A model generated the notes under the pieces. It saw only the letters and a list, made by a program, of their open reading frames with translations, ran no database searches and was not told the DNA's origin. DNA of 64,000 nt, from positions 1-64,000 of the forward strand of contig NZ_AOLQ01000025.1 of assembly GCF_000337775.1 (NCBI RefSeq), in the 5' to 3' direction. Both the position numbers and the translations under genes were made by a program. This document shows, one piece after another, positions 44,933-52,729 of this stretch (its first letter is position 1; each line of letters opens with the position of its first letter). This stretch comes from Haloarcula vallismortis ATCC 29715. GTDB lineage: Archaea > Halobacteriota > Halobacteria > Halobacteriales > Haloarculaceae.

Positions 44933-45232
44933 CTAGCGAACGTACAGCGAGTACAGGATGATGCCCAGACCGATGGCCGTCAGTGAACTCGACGTGAAGA
45001 CGCTCACGGGCAGCAGTTGCTGCCCGAGATACCGGCCGACAATGATGTCGATGACGCCGCCGGTAACTGCACCGAGGGTCACGACCCCGAACCCGTATGT
45101 GAGCCACTTGTGCTGGGGGCTTTTCGTTCGGCTGTACGCCTGATACGAGTAGTACGTTATCAGTCCGCCAAGAATGAGGATCAGTGTCTTCGAGACGACG
45201 ATGCCGACCTGTGAACTTGGGATGTGTACCAT
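44933..45232 (-). CDS. Small three-TM protein, paralogue 2 (DUF7521-like)
   Basis: Protein of 99 aa with three membrane segments, paralogous to the previous gene (ITYYSYQAYSRTKSPQHK, FGVVTLGAVTGGVIDI, ILYSLYVR). It begins 2 bp after the winged-helix gene, so both come from one transcript. A membrane partner of the regulator is a reasonable guess but unproved. Confidence 0.75.
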   Translation of the reverse strand: MVHIPSSQVGIVVSKTLILILGGLITYYSYQAYSRTKSPQHKWLTYGFGVVTLGAVTGGVIDIIVGRYLGQQLLPVSVFTSSSLTAIGLGIILYSLYVR

Positions 45233-45234
45233 GG

Positions 45235-45612
45235 TTATGTCTCCTTTCGCACCTCGGACCAGAGGTTTTCGAGCCGTTGGTCCGGCGTCCGAGCGCGGTG
45301 TGAGATATCGACGGTGAGCGACAGTTCCTCGTCGAGACTGATGACGACCTCCTCGAAGTCGATAGCGTAGCGGCTCGCGTGTTGGCCGTCCGATCTGACC
45401 TCGACGCCCTCGTACAGCAATGAGGACTCCGTCAGTAGTTCGAGCTTTCGATAGGTTGTCGATAGCGGTACGCCGCTCCGGTCGGATATCTCACTTGCCG
45501 TCAACGGTTCCTCCAGTACGCTGACAATGGCACGACAGTCCTCGTCGTCGAGTGCGTCGAGGACCGCCTGTAACTCCGGCGTCTCCTCGTCAGCGAAGGG
45601 GTCCCGGACCAT
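45235..45612 (-). CDS. Winged helix-turn-helix transcription regulator
   Basis: Protein of 125 aa. Residues about 14-75 form an ArsR-like winged helix: LDALDDEDCRAIVSVLEEP, LTASEISDRSGVPLSTTYRK (recognition helix) and LELLTESSLLYEGVEV. A C-terminal part of about 45 residues follows. ATG 45612 is chosen because a reverse-strand box ACATTAAACG is centred near 45644, giving a short leader. It is divergent from the multicopper oxidase and in an operon with the three-TM protein. It could be the factor for one of the nearby operators, but nothing links it to a site directly. Confidence 0.85.
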   Translation of the reverse strand: MVRDPFADEETPELQAVLDALDDEDCRAIVSVLEEPLTASEISDRSGVPLSTTYRKLELLTESSLLYEGVEVRSDGQHASRYAIDFEEVVISLDEELSLTVDISHRARTPDQRLENLWSEVRKET

Positions 45613-45740
45613 CCTTGCCCGACACTGCCCGCCCAAGACGTTTAATGTAACCGACTTGGGAGCGCTTACCGCCCGATACAGCCGACGTTTGCGCCACACA
45701 GCACGCAATATATGGGGCACTTATCTGTAACCGTTCGTCC

Positions 45741-45779
45741 GTTCCCAGCGACTGAGAACGCTTCTGTCGGTCTGGGAAC
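45741..45779 (+). promoter_or_regulatory. Dyad operator, site B1 plus proximal half-site
   Basis: GTTCCCAG-CGA-CTGAGAAC at 45741-45759 is a 19-bp dyad. A second right half, CTGGGAAC, lies at 45772-45779, exactly 20 bp (two helical turns) further on, and 11 bp before the TATA box GTTTATA of the multicopper oxidase. The same dyad occurs at 47940-47958 and 59719-59737. Confidence 0.7.
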
Positions 45780-45790
45780 TCCCTGCGAGG

Positions 45791-45797
45791 GTTTATA
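45791..45797 (+). promoter_or_regulatory. TATA box of the multicopper oxidase gene
   Basis: GTTTATA is centred about 30 bp before ATG 45824, giving a transcript start a few bases before the start codon. Confidence 0.6.
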
Positions 45798-45823
45798 CTG
45801 TGGGATATTACGCTCAATTGCTT

Positions 45824-46975
45824 ATGGAAGACCAGATCGGCGCACCCGGATCGGGCATCTCTCGTCGCGACTTCGTGAAAGCATCCGGCCTCGGCGGCAC
45901 GGTCGCGCTTGCGGGCTGTACCGCTCCGGGTGAGGTTCCAACCGAAGAGTCAGTCGACGCCAGTGCTACCCCAGCACAATCCGACAGCGACCTCCCGACC
46001 ACGTCGCCGCCGGAGATCGTCAATGTCGACGAACAGGGTGGCGAAGTGACGCTCTCCTCTGTCCCGGCCAAACACGAGGCCCATCCCGGCGAGTCGATGG
46101 GCGGCCCCGTCGAGCTGCCGCAGGTGTGGGCGTTCAAGGCCGACGACGGCGAGCCGAGCGTCCCAGGGCCGATTCTCCGGACGACTGAAGGCGAGGACAT
46201 GGAGGTCACCTTCGACAACACGGACGGCATGCGCCCGCACACGGTCCACTTCCACGCCGTCCAGAAGCAGTGGGAGGACGACGGCGTCCCGACGACGACG
46301 GGCATCCGCATCGACCCCGGCGAGAAGCACACCTACACTATCCCCGCGAACGTGACGGGCACGCATCTCTATCACTGTCACTACCAGACCCATCGCCACA
46401 TCGACATGGGGATGTACGGCATCTTCCGCGTCGACCCGAAGGGGTACGAGCCGGCCGACAAGGAGTACTTCATGACGCTGAAGGAGTGGGACTCACGGCT
46501 CAACCGCCAGATGGCAGGCATGGACGCCAGTTACGATGTCCGCAACCGCCGACCCGACACGTTCACTGTCAACGGGAAGTCCGCGCCGCGGACGCTACAC
46601 CCCGAAGACGGCTCGCCGATCATCGTCGAGCAGGGCGATACGGTGCGGCTCCACCTGTGCAACAACGGGTACATGGACCACCCGATGCACATCCACAACC
46701 ACCGCTTCCAGGTTACCCACAAGGACGGCGGGAAGATTCCGGAAGCCGCCCGCCACGACCAGGACATCACCAGTATCCCGCCCGCCGGACGACACACGAT
46801 TGAGTTCGAAGCCGACGCCGACCCCGGCATCTACCTTGCACACTGTCACAAGGTCAGCCACGCGATGAACGGGACCTCTTACCCCGGTGGGATGATCACT
46901 GGTGTCGTCTACAAGGAGGCGATGGACACTGACATCTTCAAACAGCTGATGGACTACGCCGGCTACGAAGCGTAA
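45824..46975 (+). CDS. Two-domain multicopper oxidase (TAT lipoprotein)
   Basis: Exported copper oxidase of 383 aa. A twin-arginine signal (ISRRDFVKASGLGG) leads to a lipobox with Cys32. Cupredoxin domain 1 has PHTVHFHA (H139, H142, H144) and HLYHCHYQTHRHIDM (H184, C185, H186, H190, M195), a full type 1 copper site plus trinuclear ligands. Domain 2 has HPMHIHNH (H286, H289, H291) and AHCHKVSHAM (H340, C341, H342, H346). This is the laccase-like two-domain plan, not classical NirK, whose HCAPPGM-type site is missing. It may be annotated elsewhere as nitrite reductase. Lies between dyad B1 and the halocyanin gene, a probable electron partner. Confidence 0.85.
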   Translation: MEDQIGAPGSGISRRDFVKASGLGGTVALAGCTAPGEVPTEESVDASATPAQSDSDLPTTSPPEIVNVDEQGGEVTLSSVPAKHEAHPGESMGGPVELPQVWAFKADDGEPSVPGPILRTTEGEDMEVTFDNTDGMRPHTVHFHAVQKQWEDDGVPTTTGIRIDPGEKHTYTIPANVTGTHLYHCHYQTHRHIDMGMYGIFRVDPKGYEPADKEYFMTLKEWDSRLNRQMAGMDASYDVRNRRPDTFTVNGKSAPRTLHPEDGSPIIVEQGDTVRLHLCNNGYMDHPMHIHNHRFQVTHKDGGKIPEAARHDQDITSIPPAGRHTIEFEADADPGIYLAHCHKVSHAMNGTSYPGGMITGVVYKEAMDTDIFKQLMDYAGYEA

Positions 46976-47268
46976 CACGGCGCTTCGGTGTGCCGACTTG
47001 AGGCGACTCGTCTTTTCTCAGTATATTTCGGCTGGATTCGAGGGACTGCGTTCCTTCCGAAGGACAGTGGTTCGTCCCGACAATAAATCTGATATTGCTA
47101 TATTGAATTAACTATCTGTTCAGTATAGCCGCTCTCAGCGGTCGCAGGACGCTCCGCTGCTGGCTACTATGCTCTCAGGACAGGAGCCATAGTGCTCTGT
47201 ATTTAGGCTCTGTGCGCGAGAAGGCGTTCGAGAGCGGTTTCTGCTTCAGTCTGACGACCGATGTGATA
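46976..47268. other. Convergent intergenic region, multicopper oxidase/halocyanin
   Basis: No gene seen. TCGTCTTTTCTCAG near 47009-47022 may end the oxidase transcript. An AT-rich island lies at 47081-47120. Confidence 0.4.
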
Positions 47269-47850
47269 CTACCGTACGATTACGCTGCCTTTCATTCCGA
47301 GTGCCTTGTGAGGCGTGCAGTAGTAGTTGTACGCCCCGGTTTCCTCGAAGGTGTATTCGAACTTGACGCCCGTTCCGCTCACCGACGATCCGGAATTGAA
47401 CGTCTCGTCTTCCGCCACGACGTTGTGTGCGGCGCCCTCCCCGGTCCACTCCCACTGTACTGTCGTCCCGGTTGATACCTCGACTGCGGCCGGGGCGTAC
47501 GCGAAGTTCCCGTTGTTCCCCGATGCGCCGACATCCACCGTGACGGTGTCTTGATCGGTCGCGTCGGTCACGCTGCCGTCGAAGTTACTCGTGTCGCTGA
47601 GGTATGACGACACCGACGAGGGAACGTCTGCGCTGCCGGACGAGGCGGCGGTTGTCTCCGCTTCCGTCGCTGTCTCGGTGGCGGCAGCCGTTTCTTCGCC
47701 GGCGTCGGCCTCAGTTTCGGCGCTTGGTGACTGCTCACCCCCACTTGCGGTCGTACCAGGCGCAGTACACCCCGCGAGAGATGCGCCTGCGACTACTGTG
47801 CCGATACTCGCGATAAACCGACGTCTGTCAAGGTCCTCTGTCTCAGTCAT
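47269..47850 (-). CDS. hcy: Halocyanin (blue copper electron carrier)
   Basis: Membrane-attached small blue copper protein, 193 aa. A twin-arginine signal (LDRRRFIASIGTVV) precedes lipobox LAGC with Cys28, then an Ala/Glu/Thr linker to about residue 85. The plastocyanin-like domain holds the type 1 ligands H142 (GAAHNVV), C178, H181 and M186 (CTPHKALGM). It probably passes electrons to or from the multicopper oxidase or a cytochrome. ATG 47850 gives a proper signal peptide; the open frame continues upstream through non-coding DNA. Two operator-like sites (A3 and B2) lie upstream. Confidence 0.93.
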   Translation of the reverse strand: MTETEDLDRRRFIASIGTVVAGASLAGCTAPGTTASGGEQSPSAETEADAGEETAAATETATEAETTAASSGSADVPSSVSSYLSDTSNFDGSVTDATDQDTVTVDVGASGNNGNFAYAPAAVEVSTGTTVQWEWTGEGAAHNVVAEDETFNSGSSVSGTGVKFEYTFEETGAYNYYCTPHKALGMKGSVIVR

Positions 47851-47907
47851 GGGTGTCGAGTTACGTTCTGCACGGCGCGTCACGCGACCATCTCGGTCAC
47901 GTGGAGA

Positions 47908-47922
47908 TGAATATGTTCGGGG
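47908..47922 (-). promoter_or_regulatory. Partial palindrome of A type, site A3
   Basis: On the reverse strand CCCCGAACATATTC matches site A2 for 14 bases; the last GG of the dyad is missing (AT instead). It lies 58 bp before the halocyanin start. Confidence 0.5.
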
Positions 47923-47939
47923 AAATAACAACGATGCGT

Positions 47940-47958
47940 GTTCCCAGAAGCTGATAAC
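47940..47958 (-). promoter_or_regulatory. Dyad operator, site B2
   Basis: GTTCCCAG-AAG-CTGATAAC (forward reading) has six of eight arm positions paired. Read toward halocyanin, its CTGGGAAC half ends about 10 bp before the TATA-like GTTATTTC (47924-47931), the same spacing as at the other two B sites. It also lies 162 bp before ccmE on the other strand. Confidence 0.6.
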
Positions 47959-48120
47959 GGGCTGGATTACTGAAATGACCCGTGTTCCCATTTCCGAACA
48001 AGGGTGCGTACGCGTTCGGTAGTTACAAACTCCTGTAGCCATCACGTGCCCACACGAATACACGAACTGGGCTGTGACCGACCAGTCCGGCTGTGATGCC
48101 ACACTATCGTACGAATATCT

Positions 48121-48642
48121 ATGCAAACGAAGACACGACTCCTCGTCGGCGGTGTGTTAATCCCGGTACTGTTCGGGGCGATGGCTGTCACCACCATGGG
48201 TGGTGCTGCCGAGTTTACGACGCCAACGAAAATAGCGGATACAGACGAATACGCCGGAGACAGGGTAAACCTCGAAGGAATCGCGATCGACATCGAACAG
48301 ACGAACGAGCGCCTGTCGTTCAACGTCACGGACGCGAACGCGTCGGTTCCCGTGGTCTATGACGGTCCGATGCCGGAGACGATGTCTGTCGGCCGGACAG
48401 TCGTCGCGAAGGGGTACTACAACGGAAGCGTGGTCGAGGCGGAGTCCCTGTCTATTCGCGCACACGAAGGAGAACATCCATCGGACCACAACAACTCAAC
48501 TGACTATGACTCCACGAAATACGAGTCGATGAACGGGACCCACGCGAACGTCACGGGCCACGAGAACGTGACTGCGCACGGAAACGTATCGAGCGACGAT
48601 GGGACAAACAGTGAACAAGCGGTCGGGGCACGGCCGGTATAA
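48121..48642 (+). CDS. ccmE: CcmE-type cytochrome c heme chaperone
   Basis: Heme chaperone of system I cytochrome c maturation, 173 aa. One N-terminal membrane helix (about 6-28) is followed by the OB fold (about 32-113): FTTPTKIADTDEYAGDRVNL, FNVTDANASVPVVYDGPMPE and VVAKGYYNGSVVEAESLSIR. The heme-attachment place aligns as AHEGEH: H115 is kept as in bacteria, but the usual Tyr four residues later is His119. Known archaeal CcmE proteins often use Cys instead. The C-terminal 55 residues are His/Asn/Asp-rich with sequons. It lies 14 bp before the SUOX-family gene, same strand. Confidence 0.82.
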   Translation: MQTKTRLLVGGVLIPVLFGAMAVTTMGGAAEFTTPTKIADTDEYAGDRVNLEGIAIDIEQTNERLSFNVTDANASVPVVYDGPMPETMSVGRTVVAKGYYNGSVVEAESLSIRAHEGEHPSDHNNSTDYDSTKYESMNGTHANVTGHENVTAHGNVSSDDGTNSEQAVGARPV

Positions 48643-48656
48643 TCACGGTTCGATTC

Positions 48657-50183
48657 ATGAGTGAGACGTCAGGGATTTTTCAGGGCCGGTCTCGCCGTGC
48701 AATCACTGTCTTCGCCAGCGGGGTCTCGGTTGTGGGGACCTCCTTCGCAGTGTACGGGACAACTCGGGAGTTCGTTCTCATCGCGGCCAGCCGAACCGCG
48801 CTGGATATCCTCCCGAGTTCACTCGTCGCCTCGATCATCTGGAACTTTGGCGACCTGTCGTTTTCGCTTGCCCTCCTCGTGTTCGGCATCGCGCTGGCCG
48901 GCGTCACCGGTGCGGTCAGCTACGCCGGCTTCCGGGCGGGTGAGCAACTCGTTGAGGCGGCACCGAACGTCGGCGGAATGGTGCTATCGCTGCTTGCTGT
49001 CTGGATGTTCGTCGCCGCGACCGTCTGGTCGCCGCTGGCCGCGGTGTTGCCTGCCGCCGCCGGGACTATCGGTACCGGACTGGCAATCGCGCGCTCGACC
49101 GACGACGCCGAGCAGCTAGCGACTCCCGCGGACAGACGTGCGTTCGTCAAGACCCTCGCCGGGCTCGGCGCCTACAACGTCGTCGCCCACGCCGTCGGAT
49201 TCGTACAGGGCAGCGGGTCCCAGACAGACGACCTGTCCACATCGTCGTCCGCGAGCGAGGAGGGGTCCGATCCGGTCGACCAGCGCCTCGGCACAGCGGC
49301 GGACCGCTCGTTCGATATCGAGGGTATGACCGGACTAATCGACACGACGGACTCGTTTTTCACCGTCGATATCAATCCCCGGCCGCCGGCTGTCGAGGCT
49401 GATAGCTGGGCGCTCTCTGTCACCGGCAACGTCGAGACGGAACGGGAGTTCACTTACGAGGAGCTGCGACAGCGGGAGACGATGTACCGGTTCAAAACGC
49501 TGCGCTGTCTGGGGGATCCGGTCGACGGCGACCAGATCGGGACCGCCCTCTGGACGGGCTGTTCGCTGATGGATGTCCTGTCTGAAGCTGGCGTCAATGG
49601 GAGCCACGCCGTCTTCCGCGCGACCGACGACTACTACTACTCGATGCCGGTGTCGATGCTTTCGGATGCGATGCTGGCCTACGGGATGAACGAGCGACAG
49701 CTCCCCCGTCAGCACGGGTTTCCGGTCCGGGCGCTGATTCCCAACCGGTGGGGCAAGCTCAACGTGAAGTGGATCGAGGAAATCGAGATCGTCGACCAGT
49801 CGGAGAGCGGCTACTGGGAAGAACGGGGCTGGAACGGCATGGGAACGGTCAATACGGTCGTCAAAATCAAAACGAGCAACCGACTCTCCGACGGGCGGGT
49901 CCAGCTCGGCGGGCACGCTTACGCCGGGACAGATGGGATACGGGCGGTGCTTGTCTCGCTTGATGGCGGCGAAACGTGGGACACGGCGACGCTATCGGAC
50001 CGACTACCGGACCCGGACACCTGGCGCCAATGGAAGTACGAGTGGCAGCCCGACCGCTCCAACTACACTATCGTAGCGAAAGCAATCGACGGGACCGGGA
50101 CCGAACAGACGCGCGTGCGCTCAGACCCGCTCCCGGACGGCGCGACTGGCTGGAGTCGGCTCGACCTGAACGTCCAGTTGTAA
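48657..50183 (+). CDS. Membrane-tethered sulfite-oxidase-family molybdenum protein
   Basis: Protein of 508 aa in two parts. The N-terminal 145 residues hold four membrane segments (about 15-38, 67-92, 106-126 and 128-146). An internal twin-arginine-like stretch (DRRAFVKTLAGLGAY, 159-173) then leads to an external molybdopterin domain of the oxidored_molyb family, about 235-395, with the likely Mo ligand C284 in TLRCLGDPVDG. An Ig-like Mo-co dimerisation domain follows to the end. It is related to YedY and sulfite oxidase; the substrate is unknown. Its place among ccm genes suggests a cytochrome c as electron partner. Likely co-transcribed with ccmE. Confidence 0.85.
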   Translation: MSETSGIFQGRSRRAITVFASGVSVVGTSFAVYGTTREFVLIAASRTALDILPSSLVASIIWNFGDLSFSLALLVFGIALAGVTGAVSYAGFRAGEQLVEAAPNVGGMVLSLLAVWMFVAATVWSPLAAVLPAAAGTIGTGLAIARSTDDAEQLATPADRRAFVKTLAGLGAYNVVAHAVGFVQGSGSQTDDLSTSSSASEEGSDPVDQRLGTAADRSFDIEGMTGLIDTTDSFFTVDINPRPPAVEADSWALSVTGNVETEREFTYEELRQRETMYRFKTLRCLGDPVDGDQIGTALWTGCSLMDVLSEAGVNGSHAVFRATDDYYYSMPVSMLSDAMLAYGMNERQLPRQHGFPVRALIPNRWGKLNVKWIEEIEIVDQSESGYWEERGWNGMGTVNTVVKIKTSNRLSDGRVQLGGHAYAGTDGIRAVLVSLDGGETWDTATLSDRLPDPDTWRQWKYEWQPDRSNYTIVAKAIDGTGTEQTRVRSDPLPDGATGWSRLDLNVQL

Positions 50184-50218
50184 AATAGCCTGTTTAGCCG
50201 ATTAGGGCAGAAATGGCG

Positions 50219-50341
50219 TTACTGATCGACAAGTTCTGAGACCTGTTCTTCGAGTGCCGTCACCTGGTTACGGAGGTAACCGACGTACATGATGAGCGCC
50301 AGAAAGACCGCGCTGTAGCCGACCAGAAGGAGGGGTTCCAT
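50219..50341 (-). CDS. ccmD: CcmD-like small membrane protein
   Basis: A 40-aa ORF, easy to miss: MEPLLLVGYSAVFLALIMYV followed by GYLRNQVTALEEQVSELVDQ, i.e. one membrane helix then a short coiled coil. This is the architecture of CcmD, which stabilises the CcmABC-CcmE heme-release complex. It starts 2 bp after the ccmC stop codon, with a strong Shine-Dalgarno sequence GGAGGTGA inside the ccmC end. Position plus topology make the call; sequence similarity in so short a protein is weak evidence. Confidence 0.8.
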   Translation of the reverse strand: MEPLLLVGYSAVFLALIMYVGYLRNQVTALEEQVSELVDQ

Positions 50342-50343
50342 GT

Positions 50344-51129
50344 TCACTCACCTCCCTGGCCCGGTCCCATCGCGTGGTCATCGAGCGTTCGGTCGCGGCG
50401 AGCGTAGTTGACGCGACGCTTGAGTTCCCGCAGCTGCACCCGGGACCCGACGAAATAAAGATAAATAAGCAGGAGTGCCGCGATAGACAGGAGCAGCGCC
50501 GGGACCGTAATCGTCGCGTCCGTGTCCGGGTTCCCGGTCGTCGGTCGATGGAACGTGGGCGTCCAGAGCCGTGTGGACAGATACGACAGCGGCACAGTCA
50601 CGAACCCGACGATACCGTACACCGACGTGATGCGTTTGAGCGAGGCCGAGTCCCCGCCCGCGGAGTAAATAAGCAGATAGCCCGCGTAGATGAACCAGAT
50701 GACGAGGAACGTCACGAGGCGGATGTCGGTCCACTCCCACCAGCTGTTCCAGATGACTTTCCCCCAGACGCTCCCAGTCACCAGCGTCAGCGTGACCATC
50801 AGGAACCCGACTTCGCCCGACGAGTGGGCGAGGAACTCCCAGAACGGTGTCTCGGTCGCCAGGTAGAGAGCACAGCCGAGGAATGTCACTGTGAGTGCGA
50901 CCGCCGCGGCCGTCGCCAGCCCGATGTGCCAGTACGCGATCAGATTGATCTGATTGCTTACGCCGTACATCGAATCTGACGCCATGCCGAAGACGCTCCC
51001 CAGCGATGCTACCCCGGCCAGGAGCGTCAAGTACTTGATAATACTCGACCGAAACAGCGCGCGGAGAGACGGAATCCCGCGGGTTTCGAGCCGTGACAAT
51101 ACGTTCATACGCTCAGTTCTTGAGGCCAT
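50344..51129 (-). CDS. ccmC: CcmC heme-handling protein
   Basis: Membrane protein that presents heme to CcmE in cytochrome c maturation, about 261 aa with six membrane segments. The WWD-type motif appears as VWGKVIWNSWWEWTDIRLVT (near 113-132). A conserved external His is in AYWHIGLA (near 59-66) and a second His in HSSGEVGFL. Starts ATG 51129 and ATG 51108 are both possible. The first gene of a ccmC-ccmD unit, divergent from the di-heme peroxidase. Confidence 0.88.
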   Translation of the reverse strand: MASRTERMNVLSRLETRGIPSLRALFRSSIIKYLTLLAGVASLGSVFGMASDSMYGVSNQINLIAYWHIGLATAAAVALTVTFLGCALYLATETPFWEFLAHSSGEVGFLMVTLTLVTGSVWGKVIWNSWWEWTDIRLVTFLVIWFIYAGYLLIYSAGGDSASLKRITSVYGIVGFVTVPLSYLSTRLWTPTFHRPTTGNPDTDATITVPALLLSIAALLLIYLYFVGSRVQLRELKRRVNYARRDRTLDDHAMGPGQGGE

Positions 51130-51261
51130 ACAAAAAACTGTTGTGCGGATTCTCAACGGATTGCAGGCCGGTAATCAAGAGACTGCGGTCGACCGCTCTA
51201 GCGCGACCTTCCCTGCATATTTACCGCTCCATTTTAATAGGGGTCAGGAACATGTGCGAAT

Positions 51262-52680
51262 ATGTCGCGACAGCCGTTGGCTCGCGCCGTCTTCGTTGTT
51301 GGCATGTCGTTGCTGTTGGTCGGCGGACCGATTGTAAGCACCGTTGGTGCTGTGGATGGGGGCCCGTCAACTGCAGCAGTGAGCGACACGCTTGACGAGA
51401 CAGCGCAACAGACCGCACAGACGAGTAATCAGAGTAGCAACGAGACGTCCGATCTGCCCGTCGAACCACCGACCAGTCAGCCGCTGCCGTCTTACGAGGA
51501 CGTTCGGGAGCCCGGTGACACGGAGGCGAAGATCGAACTCGGAAAGAAACTGTTCTTCGACCCTCGCCTCTCGGACACCGGCTCTATCTCCTGTAACACC
51601 TGCCACAACGTGATGGAAGGTGGTGACGGGAGCCGAACTGTCGGTCGTGGTGTCCACGGCCAGACGGGACCGCGGAATTCGCCGACGGTGTGGAACGCCG
51701 TGTTCATGAGCACGCAGTTCTGGGACGGCCGCGCCGACTCGCTCGAAGAGCAGGCGAAAGGTCCCATCACCGCGGGCGTCGAGATGGGAATGCCGACCTC
51801 CGAGGCAGCGATGGAGAAGATCCGCAACAACGAGGGCTACGTCGAGATGTACGAGGAGGTCTACGGCGGTGAGGACCCGGTCACGCTCAACAACACCGTC
51901 GACGCTATCGCCGCCTACGAGCGGACGCTCATCACCCCGAACAGCTCGTACGACCGGTACGTCAGAGGTGACGAGGACGCCCTGACCGAACGACAGCTCA
52001 ACGGCATGGAGACGTTCAAGGAACTGGGCTGTCAGGGCTGTCACTCCGGTCCCGCGTTCAACGGTCCACAGTGGCAGCAGGAGGACGGGAACGGATACTA
52101 CCAGCAACTGGGCGTCTACCAGGGCACGAACCCGCAGTGTGACCAGTACATCGACCAGTACAACCTGTATGCCGACGCCGGACGCGCTGACGTGACCGGC
52201 GACAGCAGTGACGAACACATGTTCAAAGTGCCGACGCTCCGGAACGTCGAGCACACAGCGCCGTACTTCCACAACGGGCAGGTCCGGACGCTGGAGAACG
52301 CGACGAAGGTAATGGCGTCCTGTCAGGTCGGCCAGAACATCTCCGACCAGCAAGCAGAGAACGTCACCGCGTTCATGACCAGTCTCACCGGTGAGTATCC
52401 GGACCAGCAGATGCCGCGTATCCCATCCCGGAGCGGCGGCGAACCGATGCTCCCCGCAGACGCGGGTGACGCGTCCGCACCGGACAGCGGTGACGACACT
52501 GAATCGGTCGGAACCCCCGCAGAAACGGCCGCATCACAGCAGACTGCCGAACCCCAGCAGGCGGGGGTTAGCGGCGGTGGTAGTGATGGGGGGTCCCCGA
52601 CCAGTGCCGCCGCGTTCATGATGGCCGCCGCGTTACTCATCGCGCTCCTCGCTGTGGCGTACGCACAGCGCAAGCGGTAA
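51262..52680 (+). CDS. Di-heme cytochrome c peroxidase (MauG/CcpA family), membrane-anchored
   Basis: Exported c-type cytochrome of 472 aa. A signal peptide (1-30) and a Thr/Gln/Ser linker precede the peroxidase domain (about 75-395). Two heme c sites are visible: CNTCH (111-115) and CQGCH (257-261). FFDPRLSDTGSISC and FWDGRADSLEEQA are family motifs. After a Ser/Asp/Pro-rich stretch there is one C-terminal membrane helix (about 448-468) and KRKR-type end, so the enzyme is tethered. Covalent hemes explain the ccm genes around it. A TATA box CATTTTAATAGG 26 bp upstream supports ATG 51262. Confidence 0.93.
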   Translation: MSRQPLARAVFVVGMSLLLVGGPIVSTVGAVDGGPSTAAVSDTLDETAQQTAQTSNQSSNETSDLPVEPPTSQPLPSYEDVREPGDTEAKIELGKKLFFDPRLSDTGSISCNTCHNVMEGGDGSRTVGRGVHGQTGPRNSPTVWNAVFMSTQFWDGRADSLEEQAKGPITAGVEMGMPTSEAAMEKIRNNEGYVEMYEEVYGGEDPVTLNNTVDAIAAYERTLITPNSSYDRYVRGDEDALTERQLNGMETFKELGCQGCHSGPAFNGPQWQQEDGNGYYQQLGVYQGTNPQCDQYIDQYNLYADAGRADVTGDSSDEHMFKVPTLRNVEHTAPYFHNGQVRTLENATKVMASCQVGQNISDQQAENVTAFMTSLTGEYPDQQMPRIPSRSGGEPMLPADAGDASAPDSGDDTESVGTPAETAASQQTAEPQQAGVSGGGSDGGSPTSAAAFMMAAALLIALLAVAYAQRKR

Positions 52681-52729
52681 CAGGAACCGATAGCCTTTCT
52701 GGCATCACTTCTTTTATTACAGTCACCAA

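Noticed and set aside
45824..46975. Calling the copper oxidase nirK
   Set aside because: The NirK type 1 motif (HCAPPGM...) is absent; both domains have laccase-type HCH motifs instead.
47081..47120. TCTGATATT at 47088-47096 as a second copy of the FIST palindrome
   Set aside because: Only one arm matches and no divergent or downstream start uses it.
51249..51264. GAACATGTGCG before the di-heme peroxidase as an A-type operator
   Set aside because: Only 10 of 14 positions match and it lies between the TATA box and the start codon, unlike sites A1 and A2.
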